DNA of 64,000 bases, from NCBI GenBank assembly GCA_965644315.1, contig CBFFRQ010000068.1, positions 124,001 through 188,000 of the forward strand, given 5' to 3'. The DNA is from Caecitellus pseudoparvulus (lineage: Eukaryota > Bigyra: Bicosoecida). Below the pieces are notes generated by a model, which was not told where the DNA came from, did not search any database, and saw only the letters and a list, made by a program, of their open reading frames with translations. Made by a program: the position numbers and the translations under genes. Below, piece after piece: positions 34,801 through 47,700 of the stretch (the stretch's first letter is position 1; each line of letters starts with the position of its first letter).

Positions 34801-35276
34801 CCTGCGGCAGAACTTCAAACACGAATCCCTGTGCAGAGGGGGGGCATGGTAGGGGATGAAAATGGGCACGCCTGCTCTGGAGCGTATTTCAGTGTTTGGC
34901 GTGGTGGCCGACGCACCATGTGGGCAAACTGCAGCCACTCCGCGTCTGGATTCGCCAAGAGGGCGGGGCCCAACAGCTCACTGATGTGGCTCAACATGAG
35001 CTTTCCAGCTAAGCCTTGAAGGATGAGCAGCTTTGCTACCGTGGGGGCTTTCTTCTCGCTCTGGGGGACGCCAAGCAGCATCGGCTGGTGCAGGCAGAAG
35101 AGGCCTTGCTTCGCCACGATCTTGCTCTGCAGATCAGCTGTGCGCACTGCCCATGGCAGCTGGGCCTCAGCAACGCGGCTGTGCATCTTTGAAGAGCGAA
35201 CTTTCTGCACTGCGTCTTGGAACGGCGAAGGCACGGTGGAGCTCCCCGCTCTGCCGGCTCCAGTGGAGGATGCCAT
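19835..35276 (-). CDS. Giant protein of unknown function (about 5,117 aa)
   Basis: Exon 1 is 35276-34917 (ATG in context GCCATGG) and exon 2 is 34828-19835, joined through an 88-bp GT-AG phase-0 intron. The second exon is 14,994 bp with no stop. A Gln/Glu-rich, probably coiled-coil segment lies near residues 310-430, starting EAEMQELQQKHKE. A strongly acidic tract (SDDDASQEEDDDGED) lies near residue 2110. Most of the remainder is Ala/Leu/Ser-rich alpha-helical sequence resembling armadillo/HEAT-type scaffolds. I see no signal peptide, no convincing membrane span, no Walker A motif, and no kinase or HECT signature. The family is not recognised; a large intracellular scaffold is the most cautious guess. 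It is transcribed divergently from the giant adhesin-like gene. Confidence 0.82.
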
Positions 35277-35773
35277 GGCGTGCGGAAAACGGAGGGTTCA
35301 ATTGCCAGGGCGCAGACTAAACGTGTGAAGGCTACCTGAGGTGGAACCTACACTGAAGAGGGCTTGCGTGTGCGAAGTCTCTTTCCTCAATGTGCACCGA
35401 GGGGAATGTTTTGGTTTCAGAAGTCAGGTGTGCGCAGGGGACGCAGGGCAACTTGCTCTCACACTGCTGACACAAGTACCTAAAACTGAAATCGCTGGGC
35501 AATGCCCCACAGCTTGACGCCAGGTTCCACAGCGGCCCTTGAAGCCGCACGCTTGTTGCTCAGCACAAGCCGATCTTTCGGTGCGCCAAGGCTGAAACGT
35601 CGGTGCACGGGCACGAAGGCGTCGGCAAGGCCAACACGCTTGCATTGCACCAGCTGCTGCAGGGTCACGCTTTTCCACGATTTGCACGCAAGCAGTAGCT
35701 GCTCAGCGCTCAGGCCTAAGTCGGTCTCTCTGGAGGTGCGGAGAGTTCGTGGTGTAGAAGGCTGCGTTTCAAC
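35277..35773. promoter_or_regulatory. Divergent spacer between two giant genes
   Basis: 497 bp separate the start codons of the 5,117-residue protein (-) and the 7,669-residue protein (+), so both promoters and 5' UTRs must lie here. Short ORFs on both strands fill it, but none has recognisable similarity. One minus-strand frame ending at 35480 is open back into the first exon of the plus-strand gene and is not called as a gene. Confidence 0.55.
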
Positions 35774-38700
35774 ATGTTTGGAGGACCTGAGATGCGAGGC
35801 ACAGCGCGCAGCGAGTGCCCAGGAAAACTGATAGGCAGAAAGCCACCCCTTTCGGTTTCAGCGTATTTCGTCCTGTACTGGCTTGTGCTTATACTCTCAC
35901 AAGCTCAAGGATTACTGCTCGAAGTGCCTGTACATGTTTCTGCACCATGTCACGGCGAAACGCTGCACCTGCAAGGTATGACCTGCGCTGGAGGTTCTCC
36001 TGCGCCACATTGATGCTTAAACTGTCGTGCCCACAGGAATTGAACTGCATTGGCGTTTCTCCGAGTCAAGTGTGCGCCTCAACATTTCCTTAACTGCAGT
36101 CCATGGGCTGGTGTCTGTTCGTGGGGGTGGCGCACTCGTACTGCCGCAGCCATGGCAGCCAAGCCGCCAGGTCAGCATTGTCGCTGATGCACAAGAAGTA
36201 GCGCAGGCGCTTGACTACGTCTGGTGGACCAGTCTTCCAGAGTTCTGTAGAGCTGGCGGGCGGCTCCAGATTCTCATGCAGGGTCTGCATTCTCAGGAGG
36301 TGCAGGCTCGGCGGCTTGTGTCACTTGAACCAGCACCTATCCCAGCACAGCTGCGAGGACCAGCGACGCTGCGGACAAAGGAGGACATGGCACTGCCCTT
36401 GTCAATGCTGGAGCTTGCCAGTACTTCACCAGGGCGCCAGTATCATTTGGTCATGCGGGCTCGTTTCGGCTTGCTTCGCTCGCACACCGAGGAGGCAGCA
36501 TCACTTGAATTGAAAGGGACAGGCGATGAGCTCCGGCTGCACCTCGACTCGTTAGAGTACGTGCCCCTTCGAAATTGGAACTCGGAGCGACATGGGCTTG
36601 ATGAAATAAATGGGTCGGTTTGGGAGGGCAGTTGGGACTTCAGTGTCAGTTATAGCTTCCACGTTTTCGTTGAGCCTGTGCAAGACGCGGCTGAGATCCT
36701 CGGCTCCTTCCCTGACACCTTCCCCGCGAACCAAGCCTTGCAACTAAGCTTACTCCACATTGCGTCTGCTGATAGCACTCACCTCCAGCTGAAGCTGATG
36801 CTGGAGGCGCGCAATTCGACACTCATGTGTGCACCTTCTGTTCCATCTGGGCTGCAGGTGTCGTCGGCACCAAGCGAACTGGACCCATCGCGAAGCACTT
36901 TGCGAGCTGAAGCGGCGGGGCGGTTTCAAACTGTACACGTCGCTGGACCTTTCCTTGCCCTCAATGCTTTCCTGGACTCATGCACGCTCTCTGCGGATTC
37001 GGAGTCGCCGCAGATGGCAGCGTTGGAGATGTGGGTTCTCCCTGCGAATGGCACGGGCGAGGGGCCAAACGGTTCGAGCACTCAAGCAGACTCAAGGCGG
37101 ACATTCACGGTGCTTTTCACTCCTGTTCGACACCCCCCAACAGTTCAACTGATGCGATTGGTGCCCATGTCTGATAGTCCCGAAGAGAAGCAGGTGGTGC
37201 TTACCTTCTCAGCGAGAGTGGATGACGAGGACTGTGCGATGGGTGCGGGGGACTTATCCAAGGGCGAACCACTTGAGTGGGTAACCCTCTTTCTGGAGGC
37301 ACGCTACGGTACGTTCTCAAGCAAGACTAGGGGTCACTGGGTCTCCCAGCAGCAAGTGCCAGGGAAGCTACAGCTCCATGGTCCACTGCCATCGCTCAAC
37401 TTAGTGGCCAGCGAAATTGTGTACATTGCAGAAAAGAAGACTGGTGCATTCGACACAATTACGGCAACAGCGTTCCAAAGTAGCGAGTACCAAGTATTGG
37501 GGCATAGTGGCAAGGCCACTGCGTCACTTTCAGTGAGCCTGGGCTTGCTTCCGGCAGGCATTAATCTGAGCATGGCCTCCTCGACTGCCCTGGAAGTGAA
37601 TGAGGACGATATGTTGCGGCTTCCTTTAAGCGTAGAAACCACAGTCAGTGGCACAGTTCAAGTGGGCGTTGTCTTGAATAATTGCTCAGTCCTGGTGGCG
37701 GCGGTGCCGTCTGCACAGCTTCGCACACCTGCGAGTCAAGCCAGTCCACAGGCACTGGCTGGAGTTGGAAACTACACTATGCTAGGGGACGGCATACCCA
37801 TACACATGGAGGTCTCGGACCTACACATGGCTTTTGCTGAAACTTGGCTTGTGTGCCCTCCCAACTGGTACGGTGTGGTGAACATGAAGTTTCACATTGA
37901 TCATGTTGAGCACGGGTCCACAGAGCTGGTCTCGAGCGTGACGGTTCACCCTGTCAGGGATGACCCCCAAGTATTTCTGTCTGTGACTCCCCGTAGCCAA
38001 GAGGAGCTGTCAGAAGCGGATGCTTCTCTGAAAATTCTGTTCGACAGCTCATTTGACCCTGCAAGTGAGGGCAGGGTGCTCGTGTCACTGCATGCTGTGC
38101 ACTTCAAGCTGTGCATCCGCCTTCCCCATGATGCTCAAGTGCACACTGTGCTCACTACCATGCAGTCTGATGATGGGACCCGTTGGTGTGCAAGCCCTGA
38201 GCCTGGTCTTTCTCTGACAGTGCCGCGAGCCTGGTTCGCAACGAATGAGCTTCAGGTCAGAGCAGTGCCCGTAGGAGCCCAGGCTGGCACACAGAGGCTC
38301 CTCGTAAGTGTCGTTGAATTGGGACAGTACGGAAGTGGGGAGCAGAAGACAGTGTATGCATCTGCTCAGCTTCCGGCGAGCTCTAAACAGCTCCAGCTCA
38401 AAGTCGCATGGATGCCGACCCCACAAGGCGGCCCTCTTTGGCTCCCGGTTGACCAGCCTTCTCCGCTCCCCAAGCTGTCATGGTCTTTGCCCCCAGGAGC
38501 CGATCCATGGACACTTGTCATGAACGGAACCGTGTTGTTAGATGTACTGAATGCTTCCACGTCCGCACGTTTTGGGGACGGGGTGTCTGCGGCCATGGTG
38601 ACACACAGCAGCCCCACAAGCGTTTCCTTCGAAGGCCACCTCCCAACCGTTGACGAATGGCTGAGGTCTTTGTCAATTCTGGCATCCGGTCTTGCTCCAA

Positions 38701-41700
38701 CAATATGCGGCGCAGGGAAAGCACCCCCCACCATGGGTTCGCTCCGTGTTGTTGCCGATGCCCGCAGGCCACCAAGTTCAGGGCACTTTGGCCGCGTCAA
38801 TGCCTCCATTGCATTGGTGCTTTGCAGGCACCTCGATCCGCCCAACTTTGTCCTTTCTCAACCGCACATTGCCCTGCAGGCGCGAGAGGGAAGGTCTTTG
38901 CCCCTTCCAAGCCTTGAAGTTGTCGGCGACGTGGACCAGCAGGCCAGTGCCAGCGTCTCCACCGTGTCTACATGTGATACCGTTAGACTCCCAGCCCTGG
39001 CCAGCGACCTAGCAAGGATTTCCAGTCAAAGCAGCATGAGAACGTCCTTTGAGTGTGCTTGGGGGACGCTGCCTTCAGTCTTCACCGGGTGGCACTTCTT
39101 GCCGACACAACATGGCCGCGCATCAGCCGCTCGCAACTGCACCATATCAGTGAGAGCTGTCGTTCCAAGCACCAGCACAATGCCACAGACAGCGAGCCTG
39201 CTCATCAATGTTATTGTGAGTCCAAGCCCTCGCATCCTGCAGGTGCATCTTGCTCATGCCCCGGGCCAAGGCGAGCGCGCCGTTCCCAGCGCGACCGGAA
39301 CCACTCGAGTGTTGCCTCAAGTTGAAGGGGCCTTTGGAGATGTTATTTCGCTTTCTTTTAATGCCTCCGAGCCTTGTTCAATTGCCGTTCGGAGCTCAGG
39401 GGAGTTCCAAAGGCACATCACTTTTTCCGGCATGCAAGACGAGGTTCTGAACGTCCTCGCAGAGGGACTAGCGATAAGATCTCCCCAGGCATGCATCTTG
39501 CAGATGCATGTTCAGGATGGCAGCAGGAATGCCTCCACTTCCCTCATGCTTGAGCCTTTTCAGGAGCGCAAGCCAACGTTTGGCTTTGAATGCCAGCACT
39601 GCATGCACAGGCGCGAGTTTGTCCCGTCCGGCACCCCCGAGTTTCGGTTGGCCGATGCCCTGCCTGAAATCAGTGGAGGCACCGGTATTGCAGCCACTTT
39701 ACTTGTGCTCGCAGAGGATGAGCATTCAGTGGATGTAGTGGCTGCAGATGCCACCGTCAGAGTGAGGCAGGAGACTTGGTCAGGGAAGCGCTACATCTGC
39801 GTGGGCGGGTATCCCAGTGACATTCAATTGCTTCTTTCAAGCATTGTGCTCAAGTCACCGGTCGTTGCAAGCGGCGTTGCCGGGCTCGTGGCTTCACGAT
39901 CACGTGTGGAAGGTAGGGTCAGGCCGACTACAGCGTCAAAGTGGACGGAGACATGCGATGCGCTCCAGAAGGACAGCAGCCAAGAGAAAACCCGTACAAG
40001 GTTTTCCACAGCACTGTATTGGCCCCCCAGGTTGGTGCTGCCAAAAGTTTACACGCACTGCACGCAGTCGCAGCCCATCCCAGTCAGGTACTCAGAGCGT
40101 GTTCCACTCTCCAGCTGTTTTTCGTTTGAAACATTTACAGTTGCACCGTCAGCCTCCCAAGTTCGCATTCAGCTGATAGTTGACTCCGCGGTGGGTCTTC
40201 AAGTCGATGCATCCGCTTCGGCGAAAGTAGCTGGCATCTTGGGGGTTGTTGGCTTAGCCCCCATAGATCAGATCCGCACACTGGGATCGAACAGCTGGAT
40301 GATGCTGGCCAACAACACCTCCTCCGGACATGTGCGCTTTCGAGTTTGCCTGTCAGCTGCTGTTGATGGCTTGCCGCTCGCACACTGCAGCCGCCAGCTG
40401 GAGATGCACGCTGCGGCTGAGCAGATTGCTCCAAACAGCTCCATTGCGCTTGTCCCACCGATTCTTGTCATGGATGAGGATGGTAGCGGACTGGTGTGTG
40501 CAACTAGCGATCAAAATACTGTGCGTTTGGTGCAAGGGCCTACCCAAGTGGACGCAGTTGTTGTTCGACCCGCAAGCGACTGCCGCGGAAGTGATGCGCT
40601 ACCGCTGGAACATGGTTGTGCTTGCATTGTCCCGGAACCCAATGCCTTCGGAGCAGCACCGATCAATATTAGCTATACTTCGAAGGGGAAAAGGAGTTCT
40701 GCTGTTGTTCGTGTAATCGTTAGGCCACTCGCCGACCGACCGAGAATGGAGTGGGGCTGCGAGAGCCTATCTGCCACGGCGGGTCAGCATTCGCGGCTGT
40801 GTGATCTGCAAGTAAACGATCCAGATTCGATTGCCCACTTTGGTGACGCCCCGTTCGCTCCTTCGTTGTTCTCGCTATCTTTGATGAGTTCAGGAAAAGA
40901 GGGGCGCTTTCATGTGCGCGCACGTGTGGCTGCACTGTTGGACCTAGGTGAAGCGGCTGGCTCTGTCACACTGCACGGAACTGCGCAGGAAATCTCAGCG
41001 AGCGTAGGTTTCCTTGAATTCGAGGCCTACGGATGGGCCTGTGGCCAGAAACCCACCCAGCCTGAGCTCTCTGCCATGCTCTCTGGAGACGGTGGGCAGG
41101 TGGAGCTTTCGTCCACTCTGCCGATCGTGCTGCACGGCACATGCACGCTGCAAGAATTCGCAGTCATATTGCACCCCGATGTAAATCAATCTGAAGAAGA
41201 ACCATGGCCTCTATCAGAGATGGTCGGCCTTGTTGGGCCGCCGGGCACGAACTCTCGTCAACGGGTGCATGTGCATGTTTCCTGCGCATCCTGCCTGCGT
41301 TGGACACTTGGGCGTGTTCAATCCGGGCCATGCGTGTGGTACCAGCTGGGTCAATCTGAAGTGAGCTTTTCTTGCGACTGGCATGCCGTCTACGGAGCCC
41401 TGGCGCAGTTTCGGGTGTCGCGAAGCCCGGCGTCCAGCAGCCTGGCCACAGCAGAGGACCTCCTTGTGCACTTTTCCGCTGAGAACTATGCAAACAAGAG
41501 CATTGCTTTGAGAATCCCCCATAGCGAAGCGGCTATCCCTTCCATCAGTTTGCATCCATCTGAGGCACCTGGAGTTGTCGAAATTGCCCTGCACTGGCCA
41601 GCGACGCTGCGATCTTCTCCTTGGCAGTTGGAAGTTGTAGCAGGACTTGGCCCTCCCTGTGAATCAGGCACAGCGCACATACACACGAACGTAAGCAGGC

Positions 41701-44700
41701 GGTATGCAGGCATTTATCGACCTGCTCAACATCCTCGTGGTAATGTCTCACTCGCACTGAAAGGTACAGATGCAGTGTCAGACTGGTCGAAGAATCACAG
41801 CTTTTACATCTCCTCACACAGCCCTTGTGGATGTGAAGCATGGCTCTCGGCAACCTTGGTCGCAAGCCATGGCGAAGGTCACGGGCAAGTTGTCTTTCGT
41901 CCTGATTGCACCCTGTCCCAAGGCGCTTGGGAAGTCAGTGTCAGGAATACTACCTGCGACAAATTGGGCAGCGGTTGTCAGGAAGTGCAGGGGGCACCTC
42001 ACTTGCTCTGCGTCGGAGATGCTATACAACCTGGATGCATACTTCGTCACTCAACATGGGAATTTGCAGATCAAGACATCTTCTCTCTGTCTGCATCAGC
42101 AGGTTGCTGGGCTCAGACGGAACAAGGCGCCTTCTCTGAACCGAACGCCCCTCGTGGACATACCTGCACACGTATCATTCATCTACCGTTTGGCGGAAAC
42201 GACGTCCAATCAAGCCTCAAGTCACTTACCCTGATACCTTCACTTGACGTCGGTTTGAAGCAGCACACCCCAATCGTTATGGAACTTGCAAGCTCGAAAG
42301 GTGTGGTAGCCTCTGCTACCTTGCAGTTGTCCAAGCAGCAAGCTCTTCCAACTCTGGCGTGGCTCGCTGCAGACGGTGCCGCATTTGAGCGAATGCCACA
42401 TATGCAGAAAGTCAAGCAAGAAGTTAATGCGCCAGCTGCAGTGCAGACGAGCCCACCTGCCCACCTTGTGAACTTGGGGCAAGCCACTTGGGAGGCACCT
42501 GGAGAGACTATCCTCAGCGACTTTGTAGACATACAGAGAGGCCCGGACGTGAGTTTGGAGGAGATGTACAAGCTCTCCATTTCATCGTCTGCCGTGGTAT
42601 CTTCCCACCCATCTCAAGCAGTTCCTCAGCACCACATGGAAATCTCAGGCACAGTGGCCCAACTCACCCAAAGCATGTCCACCATCAGGCTGGCTGTCGG
42701 GTCACAGCCGGGCAGCGGACAGCCGCAGGGCGGCACTGTGCACCTGAACATTTCAAGCATGGGCAAGCAGGGAAACTTGGCGACCAAACGCTATGCCTTT
42801 TCTGTCGTGTTCCGCCATTCCCAAAGTGCAGCAGCTGATGTGCAGTTTCTGCACAGCAGTCAGACTTCGCATGCGAGAGGCAAGGCTCTGAGCGAAGTGC
42901 TCAGGATCAACCCTGCATCAGAGAGAGAAAAAGCTAGAGTTATTTCCGTTTTGGTCGCCTCCACAGGCGGTCACCTCCGTATACGGGGCGACGTCTCAGG
43001 TGTTGCTCGAACTGAGTACATAGGCGACACGAGCAGGGTGCTGTTGCAGGGCTCACAGCCATTAGTTCTATCTTCACTGGAACGCATAGTTATCGAAGCC
43101 AATGATCCAAGGGCTTCACTGGTGCCTGTTCAGCTGCTTGCGGCCCTTTGCTCGGACTGCCGTGCATCGGACGCAGACGTCCAGCTTCCGCTCTCCAAAC
43201 TCGAGAGCAAGCTCCAAAGAGCAAAGTTAAGCAACTGGATCGTGCGAGAGACCGTGGTTATTGTGCATTCATCCTCAATCGCTGTAACCCAGGTCGCAAC
43301 TGCTGCGCCTAATGCCTCCACTGCCGCAGCACAGGTGTGCAGGGGCGTCTGGTCTCGATTGCCTCCCAATCTTTTTTCCCTTCGCAAACAACCACAAGGG
43401 CCCCCAGAAACATGGGTATTTCAAGTCAATGTCAGTGACGGCTTCATTGAACGAGACCCCTCCGTACTCTCCAATTCCTTCGACGAGCAGTCCAGCCCAT
43501 CGAGCCTCCTGTTGGTGTTGAGTGGAGCTCAAGTTGAGCATGCGCTGGCAAGCCTCCGCCTCCTCGTGCAAAGTGAAGAAGTTACGGTATATTTGCAAGT
43601 GGGGAAGGTCGAACATCCGCAGAGTATCGCGCAAGGCAAGCCAGCAGGTGTGCATGCTTTCTCTGGACTGCCTGCGGCAGCAAGCATTGCCACGACGGCT
43701 TGCAACCACCTGTCACCAACTCTATTGTGGCGTGATCCGCCTTCGACGCCCGAGGGAACAGTAGTCCATGCCCCGTTGCAGCTGATTCATGAGCCACATG
43801 CCACTGAAGGTTTCGTGAACGTTACCGTGCATACTGCAGGTGGTGCGCTGTCCGTGCGCGATGCGGGTCAACGCGTTGGCAGCAGTGGCAATGGCACTGG
43901 AGCTCTGCAACTATCCGGGTCGACGGGGGACGTCGCATCGGCGCTCAAATCGCTGCATTTTATGCCTCTCCCAAGTTTGAGCGGCCCCATTCTTGTTCTC
44001 GCGAAGGCACAAGGGGTGGATTCGCCAGTTGCGAGCACGCTCGTTCACGTTCGACCACTAAACAGCGCTCCTCGCTGGTGGATTCCGGAAAAAGTTATCC
44101 AGAGTGCTGAAAGTTGGATGGGAGTTCTTCATGCTGACGAAGAATTCGCAGTACCTCGAGAGGAACTTGGTATTCCAAGTGGGTTGAGCAAATCCGGGCT
44201 GTCGGACGCGCATCCACCTTCACCAAGCTTTGTGTCTTTGCAAGTCCCTCCATCACAAGGTTTTGTGGCGATTCGAGGCCTGCGCTTGTCGGATGTTGAT
44301 TGCATTGAATCTGATGATTGCATGATTCAGATCGCAATGCGTACGTCACATGGCAGGCTGTGCATTGCAGGACAATGGGAAAAAGGTCTGGCAAAGAATG
44401 TGCGCGGAGAGGCCGAATTGGTTCACAACTTGAACGTCACCCAAACGGTGAGTGGCCATGGAAACGTCCACGAAGAGCGTGATCTATGCGGTGAAGGCAT
44501 CAGCTTCTCCGCTGGTTTGCGCACAATTTCCACATTGCTGTCGAGCAGCTCAGATGAGCTCTGTGTCGATTGTGGGTTGACCCTGCATCCGACGCTCTCT
44601 GCACCAGCTGAAGTACGAGTGACAATCAAAGCGACAGACGCAACTTTTCCCCCCATCTCTGCAGCTGTCACTTCTATCCTTGTGCAAGTTCAGCCTGTGC

Positions 44701-47700
44701 AGCCTTCCGTAAAGGTAGTCACTCACCCTCTCGGCATGCACGACCTGCGAGACGCGGCCTTTTCTAGTCAGAGCAACTATATTCTTCTAGACGACGCTTC
44801 AGCTGGTGGCGGAATACCCCTGCCTAGCCTTCAGCTCCTCCACGAAAAACTTGCCGTGCCTAGAGTACTTGTCTTTGTGGCGTGTGGAGGGTGTTCTGCT
44901 CTGAACCTGGCTGGGGACCTTCCCAGCCATTGGATCAGGTCAACGAAAGCAGTCGCTGCATTGACGACTCTGGGAGACGCACAGCGCACCCTCAGCCAGA
45001 GAGTACCCTTGCACTACTCAGGCATAGTGTCAAGACCGATGTCAGTGTTCGTGGTGGGCGCTCTGCGCTGCCAACTCCCGGGAGAATCTGGCCTGTGCAG
45101 TGGCAGCGAGCAGGTCCTGCAGGATGCAGCAGACTCAGCGGAAGCCTTCGCAGCGAACAAACTGGAGATGCTTGAGCGGGTGGGGGACCAAGAAAACACG
45201 GAAAAGTATGTCTTCCTCGCAGATGCAGAGTGGTCGCTTGCATCCACTTGGGTGCACCGTTCGGCTTCTCGGAACGAACCCGTTGGCCTGCGCTGCAGAG
45301 GCCACGAACGAGTGCTTTCAAATGAGAGCGTCAGCATCAACTGCGAGCTGATAAACGCTGCTTATCAGCATGGAAAACAGCTGAACAGGCTGAAATTGGT
45401 TGTCAGAGCAGCTCAGGCAGGCATTGCGCTGAATCCTGAGGTTCCGACGCATCGGTGCTTTGGGACAGGTTTGTTTGGACAGGGGCTGGCTGCGATACCC
45501 CACATGGGCACCATTCAAATAAACCAGGGGGATTGGTTTAGAGGTCGAAGTTCCCAGCTCTTCAGCTCTGTTTCTTGCACTGGCTCAGCTGCGGAGCTTT
45601 CCAGGTTGCTTGACATTGGGGATGCTCTCTTGATTGTGCCGGTGGAAGCAGACACCAAACTGGACCTTGTCCTATCGTTGAAGGACTACACGGAAGGTGT
45701 TTTGGATGTTGTGAAACTAGCATCAAGAGTTGAACTCGTTCCGAGGCTGTTTGCATCGAAAGTCGTCCACGACGTCATGGCCATCAACGACTCCTGTGTT
45801 GCCTTCCCCATCAAACTTGACGGTGTAGGACTCGGTGAGCTCGAAGTTCACACCTCACTGGTAGCTGACGGTGGAATGTTTCAGTTTGTGTCATCTGATC
45901 ATGAAGTCGGACTTGATCGTTGCAAAATCGAGGGAGCATTTGACAGGTTGGAGCTCTCTGCTCCGGCTCCGCAGGTCCGAGCATGCCTCGCCGCGGTTCA
46001 GCTCTTGAACAGTTGCCCCCACACCGTCAGCCTTCAGCTTTCATTACGATCTGCAAGCTCGGCATGGAACGGCACGTTCAGGCATACGTTCACGCCAACT
46101 CTTGAGAGACTGGTTTTCGGCGTGGCCGGCAAGGCAGCAGAGGCAGTCGAAGTCTTCCTCAAGCCATCGCTCCTAGCTGGGCCGAGCTTAAGACCTTTCG
46201 AAAACACGACCATAGACCTTCGTCCTCTTTGCTCAGCCACCCACCCAGACGCACTAGCGGAGCTCTCAGTGGCTGTGTCTGCTGGGACCCTAGTGGTAAG
46301 CAGTCAGACTGGCGCTGGGCTTGTCCAACACTCGCCAAAGCCAAGCCAACTCCCATTTGCCGTGGGTCCAACAAGCCCTCCTCTGCATCTTATCGGCAAC
46401 CTCCACCAGCTTGTGTTGGCTCTTTCTACGGCAGAGCTGCACCTTGAAGCGCAGCCAGGTGTGGTGGAGTTGCAGCTTGTGGCGTGGTTGCAAGGCAGCC
46501 CAGCCAACGCAACACTGACAGCGCGATTGCCCGTGGAAGTGGCGTCGAGACCTCCGACACTCCGGATTTCATCTTGTCGAACTCAGCCTACCGAAGCTCT
46601 TGCAGTTATTGCTGAAAATGGCAGGAAAGTGAGATTCGGAACATGTGCGCGCTTCCACCGCACAGCGACTGGCCACTTCAGCACTGACATCGGCTTGATA
46701 TTGCCTGAGACTTTGAGCGAAGCGGTGGGAGAGCTTGATATTTACACGACTAGTTGCTTCCTTGTCGGTGGAGACTGCAGTCTTGCACAGTTTCGCATGG
46801 CCCAGCCTGTACATGCGCTGGTGGACGTCGAAGGCGGACCTGAACTGCGCTTACGAGGCTCGTCCAAGCAAGTGAAGGACGCACTGGAGAGCGCAGTATG
46901 GACACCTCCCCCATGGAGTACTGGAAAGGTGACTATGCAAGCGCAGTGGTCTCTGGCACCTGGTTCAGTCGTGGACATCGAGGTACGCGTGCTGCCGCAG
47001 TGCCGCAAGTTGAGCGCAGCTTGGGGCCCGTCCTCGGCTCATGCCGAGTCTTCAAACGTAGGCGGCGAGTTGGTGAACCTGCCCAAACTTTTCCTTTCTT
47101 TCGAAGGCAGCTCCTCGATGCAGAACTTTCTCGTGGTGGTGGAGGTTGCAGCAGGTGCTTTGCAGTTTCGACATCAGCCTGGCGCTGTGTTGCTTCCCAG
47201 CCAGAGCAAACGCTTCAGCGGACACAGCATCAGTACCACTGGATCTGACGAGCTGTATTCCCTGATGTCCATCAGGGTCCAATCCGAGAGCCCAAACGCT
47301 ACGGTCCAAGGCATCCACTTCCTGCCCCTCAGTGCGATAGGCCCGCAGCGGGTCAACGTGTCTGCCCGCCTGGACCCAGAATTGGAGACATGCAGCGACA
47401 GGGGCCAAGAAATCGTGAAACTCTCAAGACTGGTTGAAATTCCAAAAGCGGATCGGCACTTCGCAGCCTTGCGCGTCATATCTGGCGCAAGCGCAGGTCA
47501 AGGTCAATCTGTGAGCCTCGGATCAGCAGTCCAGCTCACTTGCGCTGGGCCTTGCGACATGCATAAGGAGCTAGAGATCCTGCTGCTAGTTTCGCACTTA
47601 GAGCTGCGGCTCGATACATCATCTTCGCTTGGGATCCTACTAGAGCTGCTACCCATTGGCACAGCACCCCAGTCGCTTTCAGAATACCTTAGCGACGACC

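Noticed and set aside
35480-35830. Minus-strand frame ending QRFQF in the spacer between the two giant genes
   Set aside because: Looks mildly protein-like, but overlaps the signal-peptide exon of the plus-strand gene, has no ATG-led start with support, and matches no family I know.
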